A stretch of DNA of 60,725 nucleotides, from assembly GCF_014836415.1 (NCBI RefSeq), contig NZ_JACSQY010000012.1, positions 1-60,725 on the forward strand, given 5' to 3'. Made by a program: the position numbers and the translations under genes. The notes below the pieces were generated by a model, which did no database searches, had not been told where the DNA came from, and saw only the letters and a program-made list of their open reading frames with translations. The DNA is from Sporosarcina gallistercoris. GTDB lineage: Bacteria; Bacillota; Bacilli; Bacillales_A; Planococcaceae. This document shows, piece by piece, positions 8,887-17,812 of this stretch. Every line of letters begins with the position of its first letter. The stretch's first letter is position 1.

Positions 8887-8971
8887 GATGAATTCCTCCC
8901 AGGTATACAGTATATAGCTTCATTATGGCGCATTTGGCAGAAGAACGATAGAGTTTTGCATAGGAAAACAA

Positions 8972-8996
8972 AAAACCGGCTGCCATGAGCCGGTTT
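8972..8996 (-). terminator. Terminator after gltS
   Basis: The stem AAACCGGCT/AGCCGGTTT with a six-base loop, followed on the minus strand by a T run, lies 7 bp past the gltS stop. Confidence 0.9.
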
Positions 8997-9002
8997 ACAA
9001 AG

Positions 9003-10211
9003 TTAGCTGAAGATATTTATTGTAGTAATGATGATAGGCATCGAAACGACGTCAATCAGGAACGCGCCGACTATCGGTACGATTAAGTAAGCTGTACGTG
9101 ATGGACCGTATCGTGCGGTTACAGCAGCCATATTGGCCATCGCGTTTGGTGTAGCTCCCAGTCCGTGTCCTGCAAATCCTGCACACATTACAGCGGCATC
9201 ATAGTTTTTGCCAAGAATGCGGAACAGAACAAATATCGCAAATAGGACGAGGAATACAACTTGTACAAACACGATCACGAGTAACGGCAGTGCGAGCCCA
9301 GCAACTTCCCAAAGCTTGATGCTCATAAGTGCCATTGAGAGGAAGATGCCGAGAGCAACGTCACCAATGAGAGTAATACTGCGCATATGCACAATATTTC
9401 CATTAATACGATCGACAATATTACGGATGATCACTGCGACAAACATCGCCCCTACATAGTTAGGCAAGACGATTCCGTTTTCCATGAAGTTGCTTGTGAC
9501 TTTCGTGAATACGTCACCTAGTAATGATCCTCCAGCCATTGAAGCGACAATGAGGAAAGCTTGCATTGTGAAATTATCGACTGAAATTGCAGGTTCGTGT
9601 GCTTCTGCAGTGTATTCATACGACTCTTCCACTTCAGTGGATTTCAAGTCGTGTTTGTTTATCAAATACTTGACGAGTGGTCCGCCTACCAATCCACCTG
9701 CAACCAATCCGAAGGTTGCAGCGGCAATCCCGATAGAGAATGCGGAATCGATTCCTAGCGCTTCCACAGTTGTGCCGTATGCGGTCGCTCCGCCGTGTCC
9801 GCCTTCCATGGAAACAGCGCCCGCCATCATTCCGATGAGAGGGTGGATATCGAACAAGTAGGACATGGATACGCCGATGACATTCTGCATAATCGCAAGG
9901 AATCCACAAGCGACCCAGTAGATGATCAGAAGCTTTCCGCCCAGTTTAATGAGTGCGAAGCTTGCGCCAAGCCCCACTGTTGCGAAGAACGTGAGCATGA
10001 ATAAGTTTTGTAAGGATGTGTCGAGCGTGAAATTCACAAGGCCAGTTGCTTTTAGAACGGTAGCGAGGATTGCAAAAAGCAAGCCGCCGACAACCGGCGC
10101 TGGTATGCAGAATTTTTGCAGAATCTTAGATTTATTGACGAGTGCTGTGCCGAGTAAAAACAGTGCCATAGCTAGGAAAAGCGTTGTTACCTGATTCATT
10201 TCAATTGTCAT
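9003..10211 (-). CDS. gltS: Sodium/glutamate symporter GltS
   Basis: A 402-residue inner-membrane carrier for Na+-coupled glutamate transport. It has about ten hydrophobic segments. The family re-entrant motif AGAVSMEGGHGGATAYG lies near residues 120-135, and a second glycine-rich repeat (CAGFAGHGLGATPNAMANM) sits in the C-terminal half. The frame extends 12 codons upstream, but the ATG at 10211 is 8 bp behind GGAGG. That start overlaps the end of hutG by 11 bp, so translation of the two is probably coupled. Pairing with HutG, which produces glutamate, suggests a role in handling glutamate from histidine. Confidence 0.93.
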   Translation of the reverse strand: MTIEMNQVTTLFLAMALFLLGTALVNKSKILQKFCIPAPVVGGLLFAILATVLKATGLVNFTLDTSLQNLFMLTFFATVGLGASFALIKLGGKLLIIYWVACGFLAIMQNVIGVSMSYLFDIHPLIGMMAGAVSMEGGHGGATAYGTTVEALGIDSAFSIGIAAATFGLVAGGLVGGPLVKYLINKHDLKSTEVEESYEYTAEAHEPAISVDNFTMQAFLIVASMAGGSLLGDVFTKVTSNFMENGIVLPNYVGAMFVAVIIRNIVDRINGNIVHMRSITLIGDVALGIFLSMALMSIKLWEVAGLALPLLVIVFVQVVFLVLFAIFVLFRILGKNYDAAVMCAGFAGHGLGATPNAMANMAAVTARYGPSRTAYLIVPIVGAFLIDVVSMPIIITTINIFS

Positions 10212-11166
10212 TCTGTATACCTCCAAGCAGTGAGACAATCGCTTCATTCGTTAAGTAAGCACCGAGTTTAACTGTACGGCCTCCCTCATCGAGTAAAGGA
10301 TTGATTTCTGAGATGTCAAATGAAAGCGTTTTCTGTTCAGACGCAACGATACGGATCAGTTCCCGTACTTGCTTCGGAGAAAGTCCGAACGGAGAAGGTG
10401 CACTGACGCCAGGCGCTGCAGCAGCGTCCAGTACGTCGGAGCATAGCGTAAGCATAATATAGTCTTGCGTTGCGATGAACTGATGAAGTTGTGTATATAT
10501 TTGTTCGACGGGAAGTTCATCTAGCTGAACTTCTGTTATATAGTGAACACCAAGACGATCCGCTTCGTCAAATAACAGTTGTGTGTTGCCGAACTCTTGA
10601 ATTCCTAATACGTAATATGAGGTGTTCGCATTCATGTCAAGCATTTGTTTAAACATTGTCCCTGAAGACGGTTGTTCTGCATAACTGCGTAAATCGAAAT
10701 GCGCATCGATGTTAATGACACCGATTTTTGCCTCAGGTCCTGCGAATTCCCGTACGCCCAAGTAATGACCGAAAGCGGTTTCATGACCACCCCCAAGAAT
10801 TACGGGGATTGTGTTAGCGGTTAAACTCCGGTACACAACTTGACCGAGTTCGCGCTGTGCATCCTCCAGCTTGCCATCTTCACAGATGATCGTTCCTAAA
10901 TCCACTATGTGATGGTTCTCTGGTTGTCTCCATGGAAGTTTTGCAAGTTCATAGCGGAGTGAATCAGGTCCAGTGGAAGCCCCGGTACGCCCGTTATTTC
11001 GTCGAACTCCTTCGTCAGATGAAAACCCGATCAATGCACAAGTGGGACTGGTAGCGCTTTCTTTCGGAGTATTCAGCTGCATCACTTGATGAAGACGAAA
11101 TGCTGCCCGATTGGTAACGTCATCGATTCTGCCGCTCCAGATTCCTGGTTTCGTTGCGTTGATCAT
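10201..11166 (-). CDS. hutG: Formimidoylglutamase (arginase/ureohydrolase family)
   Basis: A 321-residue Mn-dependent hydrolase converting N-formimidoyl-L-glutamate to glutamate and formamide, the last step of histidine breakdown. Metal-site motifs are GGGHETAFGH, IDAHFDLR and the SDVLDAAAAPGVSAPSPFG stretch that marks HutG-type members. The N-terminal WSGR segment is also typical. A longer frame starts at 11220, but the ATG at 11166 follows GGGTGA and matches the family N-terminus. The other hut genes are not in the window. It is divergent from a LysR regulator. Confidence 0.9.
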   Translation of the reverse strand: MINATKPGIWSGRIDDVTNRAAFRLHQVMQLNTPKESATSPTCALIGFSSDEGVRRNNGRTGASTGPDSLRYELAKLPWRQPENHHIVDLGTIICEDGKLEDAQRELGQVVYRSLTANTIPVILGGGHETAFGHYLGVREFAGPEAKIGVINIDAHFDLRSYAEQPSSGTMFKQMLDMNANTSYYVLGIQEFGNTQLLFDEADRLGVHYITEVQLDELPVEQIYTQLHQFIATQDYIMLTLCSDVLDAAAAPGVSAPSPFGLSPKQVRELIRIVASEQKTLSFDISEINPLLDEGGRTVKLGAYLTNEAIVSLLGGIQNDN

Positions 11167-11242
11167 AAGAGTCACCCTTTCAAAGTTAAATGCAATACGC
11201 TTCATTATACGAGCTGCCATTTATTAATTCAAATAACTATAA

Positions 11243-11271
11243 TTCATTTACTTATGCATTTAAGTTATAAT
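11243..11271 (+). promoter_or_regulatory. Probable promoter of the LysR gene in the divergent region
   Basis: A perfect TATAAT at 11266-11271 is preceded 17 bp upstream by TTCATT, a poor -35. The AT-rich intergenic segment also contains ATAACT and AGTTAT arms about 24 bp apart, a layout compatible with LysR binding. The regulatory reading is inference. Confidence 0.5.
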
Positions 11272-11296
11272 AGACCAAAAGAAGGAGATGAGGACT

Positions 11297-12172
11297 ATGG
11301 ACGTAAAACAGCTCCGTTATTTTGTCGCAGTTGTGAATGAGAGAGGTTTTTCAGGCGCTGCCGCTAAATTGCATTTGTCCCAACCTTCACTCAGTAAGGC
11401 CATTCGTACATTGGAGGGGCAAATAGGATTCCAGCTTTTGGAACGGACAACGAAACGTGTGGATCTGACGGAATCCGGGCGAGTGTTTTACCAGCGGGCA
11501 CTGCACATCCTTGCTGAAATGGATATATTTGAAAAAGAAGTGAATGAAGTGAAAGCGGCGGGCAGTGGTGAAGTAAGGCTCGGCATGATAGAATCTGTGA
11601 AAAATTGGATTCCTGATGTGTTGGGATGGTATAGAGAGGAATACCCGGATATGCATGTCGTTCTAAAGGAAGTCCTCGGGAGAACTGACATTGAGCAGGC
11701 GTTACGTGAATACGAGGTACATATTTGTTTGACGAATGAATTCATCGACACCCCGGATATTGTCACCGCTCCATTATATAAGGAGAACTTGGTCCTTGTC
11801 ATGCATGCAGATCATCCTTTAGCGAATCGAATCGATGTGGAACTGAAGCATCTTGAAGGTGAACCGTTCATCATCACGAGTAAAGGATTTCAAACACGGG
11901 TGAACATAACGGAAGCATTTAAAAAAGCGGAGATAAGCATGAATGTCTGCTACGATGCGGATCGCTTTGAAACCATTTTGACATTAGTGGAAGCAGGGAT
12001 CGGAATCTCCATCATTCCTAGAAATTATATTGGCGGAACGGTACCGGAAACGTTAGCCATTCGGGAACTTGATAGTCCAAGCCTTAAACGTACCGTGTAT
12101 TTGGCATATGTGAAGAACCGTTATCGTCCGCCGGCAGTTGAAGCGTTGTTGCAAAAAATGCTTAGCATTTAA
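11297..12172 (+). CDS. LysR-family transcriptional regulator
   Basis: A 291-residue regulator with an N-terminal winged helix-turn-helix (FSGAAAKLHLSQPSLSKAIRT, about residues 17-36) and a two-lobed effector domain. It starts at MDVKQLRYF, the common LysR N-terminus. An ATG three codons upstream would leave no room after the GAAGGAG site. It is divergent from hutG-gltS with a short shared promoter region, so it probably controls those genes in response to glutamate, histidine or an intermediate. The effector is not deducible from sequence. Confidence 0.9.
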   Translation: MDVKQLRYFVAVVNERGFSGAAAKLHLSQPSLSKAIRTLEGQIGFQLLERTTKRVDLTESGRVFYQRALHILAEMDIFEKEVNEVKAAGSGEVRLGMIESVKNWIPDVLGWYREEYPDMHVVLKEVLGRTDIEQALREYEVHICLTNEFIDTPDIVTAPLYKENLVLVMHADHPLANRIDVELKHLEGEPFIITSKGFQTRVNITEAFKKAEISMNVCYDADRFETILTLVEAGIGISIIPRNYIGGTVPETLAIRELDSPSLKRTVYLAYVKNRYRPPAVEALLQKMLSI

Positions 12173-12305
12173 GAAGTGAAGTGTATAGTACTATCCTCCT
12201 CTTTTAGGAAAATTTTGTGTATTGCAAAATACCTAAACATGATATACGTTATATTGTATAAGGAATTATTGACCTTATCTATTTTAATACTAAGGAGTGG
12301 GTTGC

Positions 12306-14834
12306 ATGAAGTTTTATAAAAGGAAATCTTCCTCTATGCAGAACATATCGTTGGGTAGTGCATTAACCAATGTCCACGAGTTAGACAGAGATTCGTTTAT
12401 CCTTATATTAAATCGACAAGGGATCATTATAGATTTTAAAGGCAATGTATCTCAAGGAGAAGATATCATCAAAATTGGAGAAAGTTACAAGGGGTATCTC
12501 TCTCCAGGGGAACAGGGAAAGTATGCCCGGCATATGGAGAATGCACTTCAAGGGAATATCGAACACTTTTCTGCAAAAGGAATGCAGAACAATGTCGAAT
12601 TTGAATTTAAAATTACGATGTTTCCTTTTAGGGATAGTTCTCAACAAATCGATGGACTCTACTGTATGCTTCAAAGTATCCTGCCGGTGAACGGTAAGGA
12701 AGATAGCGACGATTCAGAAATCAGGAATCATATTTACGTCAACTCCAAAGAACTTTCAGGGATATTAGATGAAAAGGGTACTGTGAAATTCATCAGCCCC
12801 GCCGTGAAGCCGTTGTTAGGATATGAAGAACATGAATGCATCGGTCGAAGTTTCTTGGATTTCTTGGCAAGTGAAAACGCCGAAAATATACGTGAACAAT
12901 GGAATAAGCTCATGCACTTTCCCGGTTCGTCCCAAACCTTCGAAATGAAGATACTCTCAACAGATGGAGAGATAAAGGAGTTTCAGCTGAAGGTTACAAA
13001 TTATTTGTCAGACCCTAAGTTAAAAGGTTTCTTCTTTAGCAGTGTAGATATCGGGGAGATAAAAAAGCGAGACGAAAGAATCCATTACCTTACAAATTAT
13101 GATTACGTCACAGGCTTACCGAACCGGAAAGTATTCATAGAGAAAGCAGACATCGAGTTGAAGATTGCCGAACTGCTATCTAAAAAGTTTGCGGTTTTTG
13201 TTTTGAATATCCGTAATTACAAGTTGATCAATCGGGCATTCGGCCATGAATTCGGTGATCGTTATGTTGATAAAATCGCATCTAAGTTAAGAAAACAACT
13301 CGGTGAACAAATTGAAATGATAGGAAGAATCGGCTCTAATGAATTTGCAATATTAACAAAATTCTTAGAAAGTAAGGACATAACATCCCGTCTGGCAAGT
13401 AGTGTCCGTGCCATTTTTGACGAACCACTCTATATAGACGATTATGAACTGCTCATAACGACAAGTATGGGGATTGCCATGTATCCGACCGCGGGAACCA
13501 CTTCAGGAGAATTGTTGATGAATGCGAGTGCGGCACTCCATTCTGCACCTAAACATTTGAAAAATAGTTATCATTACTACTCGGATACGACATCCGGTTT
13601 ATTGAGAAAGGAGCTCATACTCACAAAAGACATCGCTAGCGCAATTGAGAATGAGCAGTTAGAAGTCTATTTTCAACCAATCTATAAGGCGCATACAAAC
13701 CGGATTGCAGTTGTTGAAGCACTTGTACGATGGAATCATCCGACGTTAGGCTTGCTGACTCCTGCTGATTTTTTACAACTCGCTGAAGATACGGGAGAAA
13801 TTATAAAAATCGGAGAATGGGTCATGGAATCCACCTGCCGTTCACTAGCGGAGTGGCATCAGAAAAATCTCAACATAAAAGCTGCTGTCAACGTTTCTGC
13901 GATGCAGTTCTATGCTGAGGATTTACCGACCACTTTTTTCAATATCGCGCAAAAGTACAGCATCGATCCAAAATGGATTGAAATTGAAATAACTGAATCT
14001 GTGTTGCTCATTGAAGAAGAAATCCCTGAAAGTCTCGAGCGGCTGAAAGAGTTTGGATTCGGTATCGTTCTGGACGACTTTGGAACCGGCTATAATTCAT
14101 TGAAGGTTTTAAAAGACATGAAGCCGGAAAAAATCAAAGTGGACCGTTCGTTCGTGGATAAGGTATTGGAAGATGAGCGGTCAAAAACCATTACAACATC
14201 GATTATCGGAATGGCAAAAATGCTGTCTATAGAAGTAGTAGCTGAAGGCGTTGAAACGAAGGGACAAAAAGACTTCCTACTGGAGTTGGAATGTGATTTC
14301 TTCCAAGGATTCCTTTTCAGCCAACCAGTCTCCGAAGAGAACGTCACAAAACTATTAATACGGGAACAGGAAGTTCTAGACTCGAAAGAGAATGTTCTAA
14401 ATCGAAGGAAGTACTTTAGGGTCAGTCCGGATCATCCCTTCAAGGCACAGATGACGATTGATGAAGTGAATGGTAAAAAGGCGAAGGTAGGAAATGTGTT
14501 TGTGTTGATAGTGAATATCGGGCCGGGCGGACTCTATTTCACCTCCACAGTCGACCTACCTCAAAGAGAGGACGTAATCCTCAAGTTTACGATCGAACTG
14601 TTCGACGAAACGCACTTTTTCTATGGAAAACTCATTCATAGCAGGGAAGAAAAGGATGTTTTTGGCTACGGGGTTGCTTTCCTCGCCGACGAGAAAACTA
14701 GAAATACCTACATTCAACTGTTTCATCGCGTAGAGGTGCGCTTGAAACAACCTAGTGCATATGATGACTTGCCACTGCTCGAAGGGGCCATGAGTTCGTT
14801 TTTCAAAAATGAAATAAACAAAAACCGTGCATGA
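12306..14834 (+). CDS. PAS-GGDEF-EAL-PilZ cyclic-di-GMP protein
   Basis: An 842-residue cytosolic protein. A PAS-like N-terminal region (about 25-125) is followed by a second PAS (about 145-255). The GGDEF domain has the active site degenerated to GSNEF (about 343-347). The EAL domain is intact, with EAL at about 471-473, NVSAMQF and DDFGTGYNSL. A C-terminal PilZ domain (about 695-825) has the RRKYFR arginines and the later NIGPGGL motif. It therefore looks like a phosphodiesterase with c-di-GMP sensing by PilZ, not a cyclase. The frame begins at a GTG at 12297, but the ATG at 12306 is the one correctly spaced from AAGGAG. It is monocistronic with its own terminator. Confidence 0.9.
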   Translation: MKFYKRKSSSMQNISLGSALTNVHELDRDSFILILNRQGIIIDFKGNVSQGEDIIKIGESYKGYLSPGEQGKYARHMENALQGNIEHFSAKGMQNNVEFEFKITMFPFRDSSQQIDGLYCMLQSILPVNGKEDSDDSEIRNHIYVNSKELSGILDEKGTVKFISPAVKPLLGYEEHECIGRSFLDFLASENAENIREQWNKLMHFPGSSQTFEMKILSTDGEIKEFQLKVTNYLSDPKLKGFFFSSVDIGEIKKRDERIHYLTNYDYVTGLPNRKVFIEKADIELKIAELLSKKFAVFVLNIRNYKLINRAFGHEFGDRYVDKIASKLRKQLGEQIEMIGRIGSNEFAILTKFLESKDITSRLASSVRAIFDEPLYIDDYELLITTSMGIAMYPTAGTTSGELLMNASAALHSAPKHLKNSYHYYSDTTSGLLRKELILTKDIASAIENEQLEVYFQPIYKAHTNRIAVVEALVRWNHPTLGLLTPADFLQLAEDTGEIIKIGEWVMESTCRSLAEWHQKNLNIKAAVNVSAMQFYAEDLPTTFFNIAQKYSIDPKWIEIEITESVLLIEEEIPESLERLKEFGFGIVLDDFGTGYNSLKVLKDMKPEKIKVDRSFVDKVLEDERSKTITTSIIGMAKMLSIEVVAEGVETKGQKDFLLELECDFFQGFLFSQPVSEENVTKLLIREQEVLDSKENVLNRRKYFRVSPDHPFKAQMTIDEVNGKKAKVGNVFVLIVNIGPGGLYFTSTVDLPQREDVILKFTIELFDETHFFYGKLIHSREEKDVFGYGVAFLADEKTRNTYIQLFHRVEVRLKQPSAYDDLPLLEGAMSSFFKNEINKNRA

Positions 14835-14854
14835 ACGCTATGCACGGTTTTTCC
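14820..14854. terminator. Bidirectional-type terminator overlapping a stop codon
   Basis: AAAAACCGTGCAT and ATGCACGGTTTTT form a 13-pair stem. The left arm contains the TGA of the PAS-GGDEF-EAL-PilZ gene, and T runs flank both sides. Confidence 0.9.
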
Positions 14855-14947
14855 ATATAAGTAGATATACGCGTTGTTCATCATTTGTAATCTTAAGAAA
14901 GTCTTCATGATTTTCGTAGTTATTTCAAAAGAAAGAGTTGTCATACT

Positions 14948-14963
14948 GAAGATGTTCATCTTC
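14948..14963. promoter_or_regulatory. Perfect inverted repeat upstream of the deacetylase gene
   Basis: GAAGATG and CATCTTC are separated by two bases, 53 bp before the deacetylase start, in its likely promoter. It could be an operator for a dimeric regulator. No regulator is identified. Confidence 0.4.
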
Positions 14964-15015
14964 CAAAAGATTGGGTAAAACATAGTATAAGAGAGTTGTG
15001 AGAGGAGGGGGATCG

Positions 15016-15750
15016 ATGAGGAAGCGGAGTCTGTTTTTTATAGCCGTACCATTGCTTCTATACAGTGTGTACACAGTTGTAACAACGTTCTTCATCCGCG
15101 TAACAAGCCTTGGAATCCGGAAAAAGGTTCGTAAGGGAAATGGAATCATGCTTACATTCGATGACGGACCGAATCCGCTTTACACACCCGTGCTGCTCGA
15201 TTTGTTAGCGCGCCACCAAATCCAGGCTGTCTTTTTCGTCGTGGGGAAGCATGCCGAGCAAAACCCGGGAATCATACGAAGAATGCATGAAGAAGGGCAT
15301 TCCATCGGCATCCATCATTACGAGCACATTTCAACTTGGCGGCTCACTCCTGAACAAACCCATCAACAAATCAGTCGTACAGCTGAAGTGATCAAAAGAA
15401 TCACGGGAAGTGAACCTGTTTTTTATCGTCCGCCTTGGGGACGTTTCAATTTGGTGACTCCGTTTGTCTCACATCCATACACGACAATCATGTGGACACA
15501 TATTATAGGGGATTGGAAGGTCCGGACGTGCAATGAAAAACTGGCCGAAAGGTTGCGTGATATCGGAGCAGATGGTTCGATCGTCGTACTCCATGATGAT
15601 GGAAGCAACCCCGGAGCAGATGATGAAGCCCCTGCACATATGCTTCACGTATTGGAATCCTACATTCGGGAAGCCATAGCCGAAGGTATCCGTTTCATAC
15701 CGCCGGATGAGCTGACGATGAAGGGACAGGAGCATGGTCATGTCCATTGA
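15016..15750 (+). CDS. Polysaccharide deacetylase (NodB family)
   Basis: A 244-residue membrane-anchored enzyme of carbohydrate-esterase family 4 that removes acetyl groups from an amino-sugar polymer, probably peptidoglycan or a secondary wall polymer. An N-terminal hydrophobic helix (about residues 5-25) serves as an anchor or signal. NodB motifs are visible: TFDDGPNP, a His-rich metal motif HHYEH, RPPWGRFN and LHDDG. The start ATG at 15016 follows GGAGGGGG. The end overlaps the DedA gene by 11 bp. With DedA and the glycosyltransferase that follow, it suggests an envelope operon. Confidence 0.9.
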   Translation: MRKRSLFFIAVPLLLYSVYTVVTTFFIRVTSLGIRKKVRKGNGIMLTFDDGPNPLYTPVLLDLLARHQIQAVFFVVGKHAEQNPGIIRRMHEEGHSIGIHHYEHISTWRLTPEQTHQQISRTAEVIKRITGSEPVFYRPPWGRFNLVTPFVSHPYTTIMWTHIIGDWKVRTCNEKLAERLRDIGADGSIVVLHDDGSNPGADDEAPAHMLHVLESYIREAIAEGIRFIPPDELTMKGQEHGHVH

Positions 15751-16336
15751 GACGCTGACAGACTATTTACTCCAGTATGGAAGCATCGTCATCTTCATTC
15801 TCTTGTTTTTTGGAATCGTTGGCATTCCCTCCCCGGAAGAATCGCTGATTTTTTTGATCGGCGTACTGATAGCGCAACATCAGCTTCACCCGATACCTAC
15901 TGCGATTGCTGCAATCACTGGAGCATTGACGGGCATGTTGACAGCTTATGCAGGTGGTCGATTCTTAGGATACCCGCTGTTGCACAAAGTGGAGAAATTC
16001 ATCGGTCTGACGAAAGAACGTTGGAAGAAAGCGGAGCAATCGTTCAAAAGGAGACGCAAGCGGACGGTCGTCTTCGGATTTTACATGCCGGGCATCCGGC
16101 AAATCAGTCCTTACTTTGCAGGATTGACAACGATGCCTTTCTATCAGTTTTTCGGGCTGGCCGTCTTTGGAACAGTCCTTTGGGTGATGCCATTTCTGGT
16201 AGCAGGATATGTGCTTGGCCGTTCGTTTCATGTCAATCCAAGTTACGCTCCCCTCGTTGGTGTGTTCTTCTTAGTCGTGATGATCGGCTGGTTTCTCTTG
16301 AAAAAAAAGACGTCAAAGAAAGTTGAAAATGGATAA
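15740..16336 (+). CDS. DedA-family membrane protein
   Basis: A 198-residue SNARE-associated/DedA protein with about five hydrophobic segments. Characteristic features are the early GIVGIPSPEE motif, where E. coli members carry essential acidic residues, and the FYMPGIRQISPYFAG segment. Some family members flip lipids such as undecaprenyl phosphate or phosphatidylethanolamine. The ATG at 15740 is better spaced from AGGAG than the one at 15734. Its overlap with the deacetylase and its position before a lipid glycosyltransferase fit a role in recycling an envelope lipid carrier. Confidence 0.9.
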   Translation: MSIETLTDYLLQYGSIVIFILLFFGIVGIPSPEESLIFLIGVLIAQHQLHPIPTAIAAITGALTGMLTAYAGGRFLGYPLLHKVEKFIGLTKERWKKAEQSFKRRRKRTVVFGFYMPGIRQISPYFAGLTTMPFYQFFGLAVFGTVLWVMPFLVAGYVLGRSFHVNPSYAPLVGVFFLVVMIGWFLLKKKTSKKVENG

Positions 16337-16360
16337 TCGTGTACATTGGAGGTGCAAAAA

Positions 16361-17539
16361 ATGAAGAAAATCTTGTTTTTCCCGCATTTACAAATGCAGT
16401 CCGGCCATCATCAGGCTGCTGAAGCACTGATGGATCTGGTACAGCAGCGGTATCCTGACGCAGAAGTGAAAAAGGTCGACTTATTGTCGGAAACAAACAA
16501 ATTGCTGGAAAGAGTCATTACAACAGGCTATCTGCAGTGGATTAAACTTGCACCTCGTCTGTATAGCAAAACTTATAAAAAACTCTATTTCAGTCAAGAA
16601 CCATTGGATGAACAGTATATTTGGCATCAGCCGCTGTTTTTGCATAAATTGAAACGGATATTGAAAGAGGAGCAGCCTGACCTCATTTTCTGTACACACA
16701 GTCTACCTTCCTGCATGCTCAGTAAATTAAAACTGTCCGGTCAATGTCACGTACCTGTCGTGAATGTCTACACGGATTTTTTCGTTCATGATTACTGGGG
16801 GCATCGTGGAATCGATGCACATTTCCTTCCCACTTTGGAGTCCAAGAAACAGTTACAAGAAGATCCGAATGTACCAGGCCAGCTGATTGTCACTGGAATT
16901 CCGGTACACCGAAAAATCAGCCGTCCTGGCAACCATGCATCGTTACGGCAGCTGCATCGCAAACCAGTCATTCTTCTCGCAGGTGGAAACAGCGGATTGG
17001 GATGTCCAACGCGTATGTTTCAGGAACTGGAAGGAGTGAAGGATTTCCAGTTTATCGTGTTGTGCGGACATAACAACCGGCTGTACCGGAAAATCGAATC
17101 TTGGAATCTCCCCCATATCCAACCGCTATCCTACGTAATTTCCCGGGAAGAAATGGATGACCTTTATGAGACCGCAGATGCTCTCGTTACAAAACCAGGA
17201 GGAGTCACAGTCAGCGAAGCGTTGCGTAAAAGAATTCCGATGTTCATCCACTCCGCACTGCCTGGTCAGGAAGAGATGAACTTGGAAATACTCATTCCTA
17301 AAGGACTGGTTACACGGCTCTTATCCGATCGACCACTGGTTGAGCAGTTAAGGAAGACCCTAACAGATCAGCAACAGATGCAATCCTGGCATAATGCTAT
17401 GGATGCATATGCAGACGAATTAGTGATTCAAAGCGAGGAACAGATGATGGATGTCATTGAAGAATTGCTCGCTCCAGTAGATGAGGAAATCCGAGGAAAA
17501 GTCCCATCCATAAAGCACCGATCGGTTACCGTGACGTGA
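16361..17539 (+). CDS. UgtP/MGDG-synthase-like glycosyltransferase
   Basis: A 392-residue GT-B glycosyltransferase of family 28. The N-terminal acceptor domain has the MGDG-synthase hallmark GHHQAAEALMD. The C-terminal nucleotide-sugar domain has GGNSGLG and KPGGVTVSEAL. Relatives glucosylate diacylglycerol (UgtP) or act on other lipid acceptors. The ATG at 16361 lies after GGAGGTG, and the TTG at 16346 has no site. It is 24 bp after DedA, so probably co-transcribed. The acceptor lipid is not determined by sequence. Confidence 0.87.
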   Translation: MKKILFFPHLQMQSGHHQAAEALMDLVQQRYPDAEVKKVDLLSETNKLLERVITTGYLQWIKLAPRLYSKTYKKLYFSQEPLDEQYIWHQPLFLHKLKRILKEEQPDLIFCTHSLPSCMLSKLKLSGQCHVPVVNVYTDFFVHDYWGHRGIDAHFLPTLESKKQLQEDPNVPGQLIVTGIPVHRKISRPGNHASLRQLHRKPVILLAGGNSGLGCPTRMFQELEGVKDFQFIVLCGHNNRLYRKIESWNLPHIQPLSYVISREEMDDLYETADALVTKPGGVTVSEALRKRIPMFIHSALPGQEEMNLEILIPKGLVTRLLSDRPLVEQLRKTLTDQQQMQSWHNAMDAYADELVIQSEEQMMDVIEELLAPVDEEIRGKVPSIKHRSVTVT

Positions 17540-17591
17540 ATGGGAGTACCATTTCAATTCGACTGTATGAACTCATATGATGAAAATTTTT

Positions 17592-17626
17592 CAGCCTGCG
17601 CATAGGATTTCGACGCAGGCTTTTTG
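17592..17626 (+). terminator. Terminator of the deacetylase-DedA-glycosyltransferase operon
   Basis: AGCCTGCG pairs with CGCAGGCT around a 13-nt loop and runs into a T tract. Confidence 0.9.
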
Positions 17627-17812
17627 CTTTGTGTTCTACGAATTGAAATCGTCCACTCGGTGGTCCCTTATAGTTACCTAATTCATTATCTAAGGTTGGA
17701 TTAAAAAAATAGTGATTCACTCTTGATGGAAACACTATCTTTTCTCTAAATCCGCTCTATTCGATACCGATATACCTATTGAAAAATCCAATGTCGAAAG
17801 AAGGAAGTTAGA

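Noticed and set aside
10321..10334. cre-like site TGAAAGCGTTTTCT
   Set aside because: It matches the catabolite-repression consensus at all but the last position, but lies inside the hutG coding sequence at a conserved protein segment. It is more likely coincidental, although in-gene cre sites exist.
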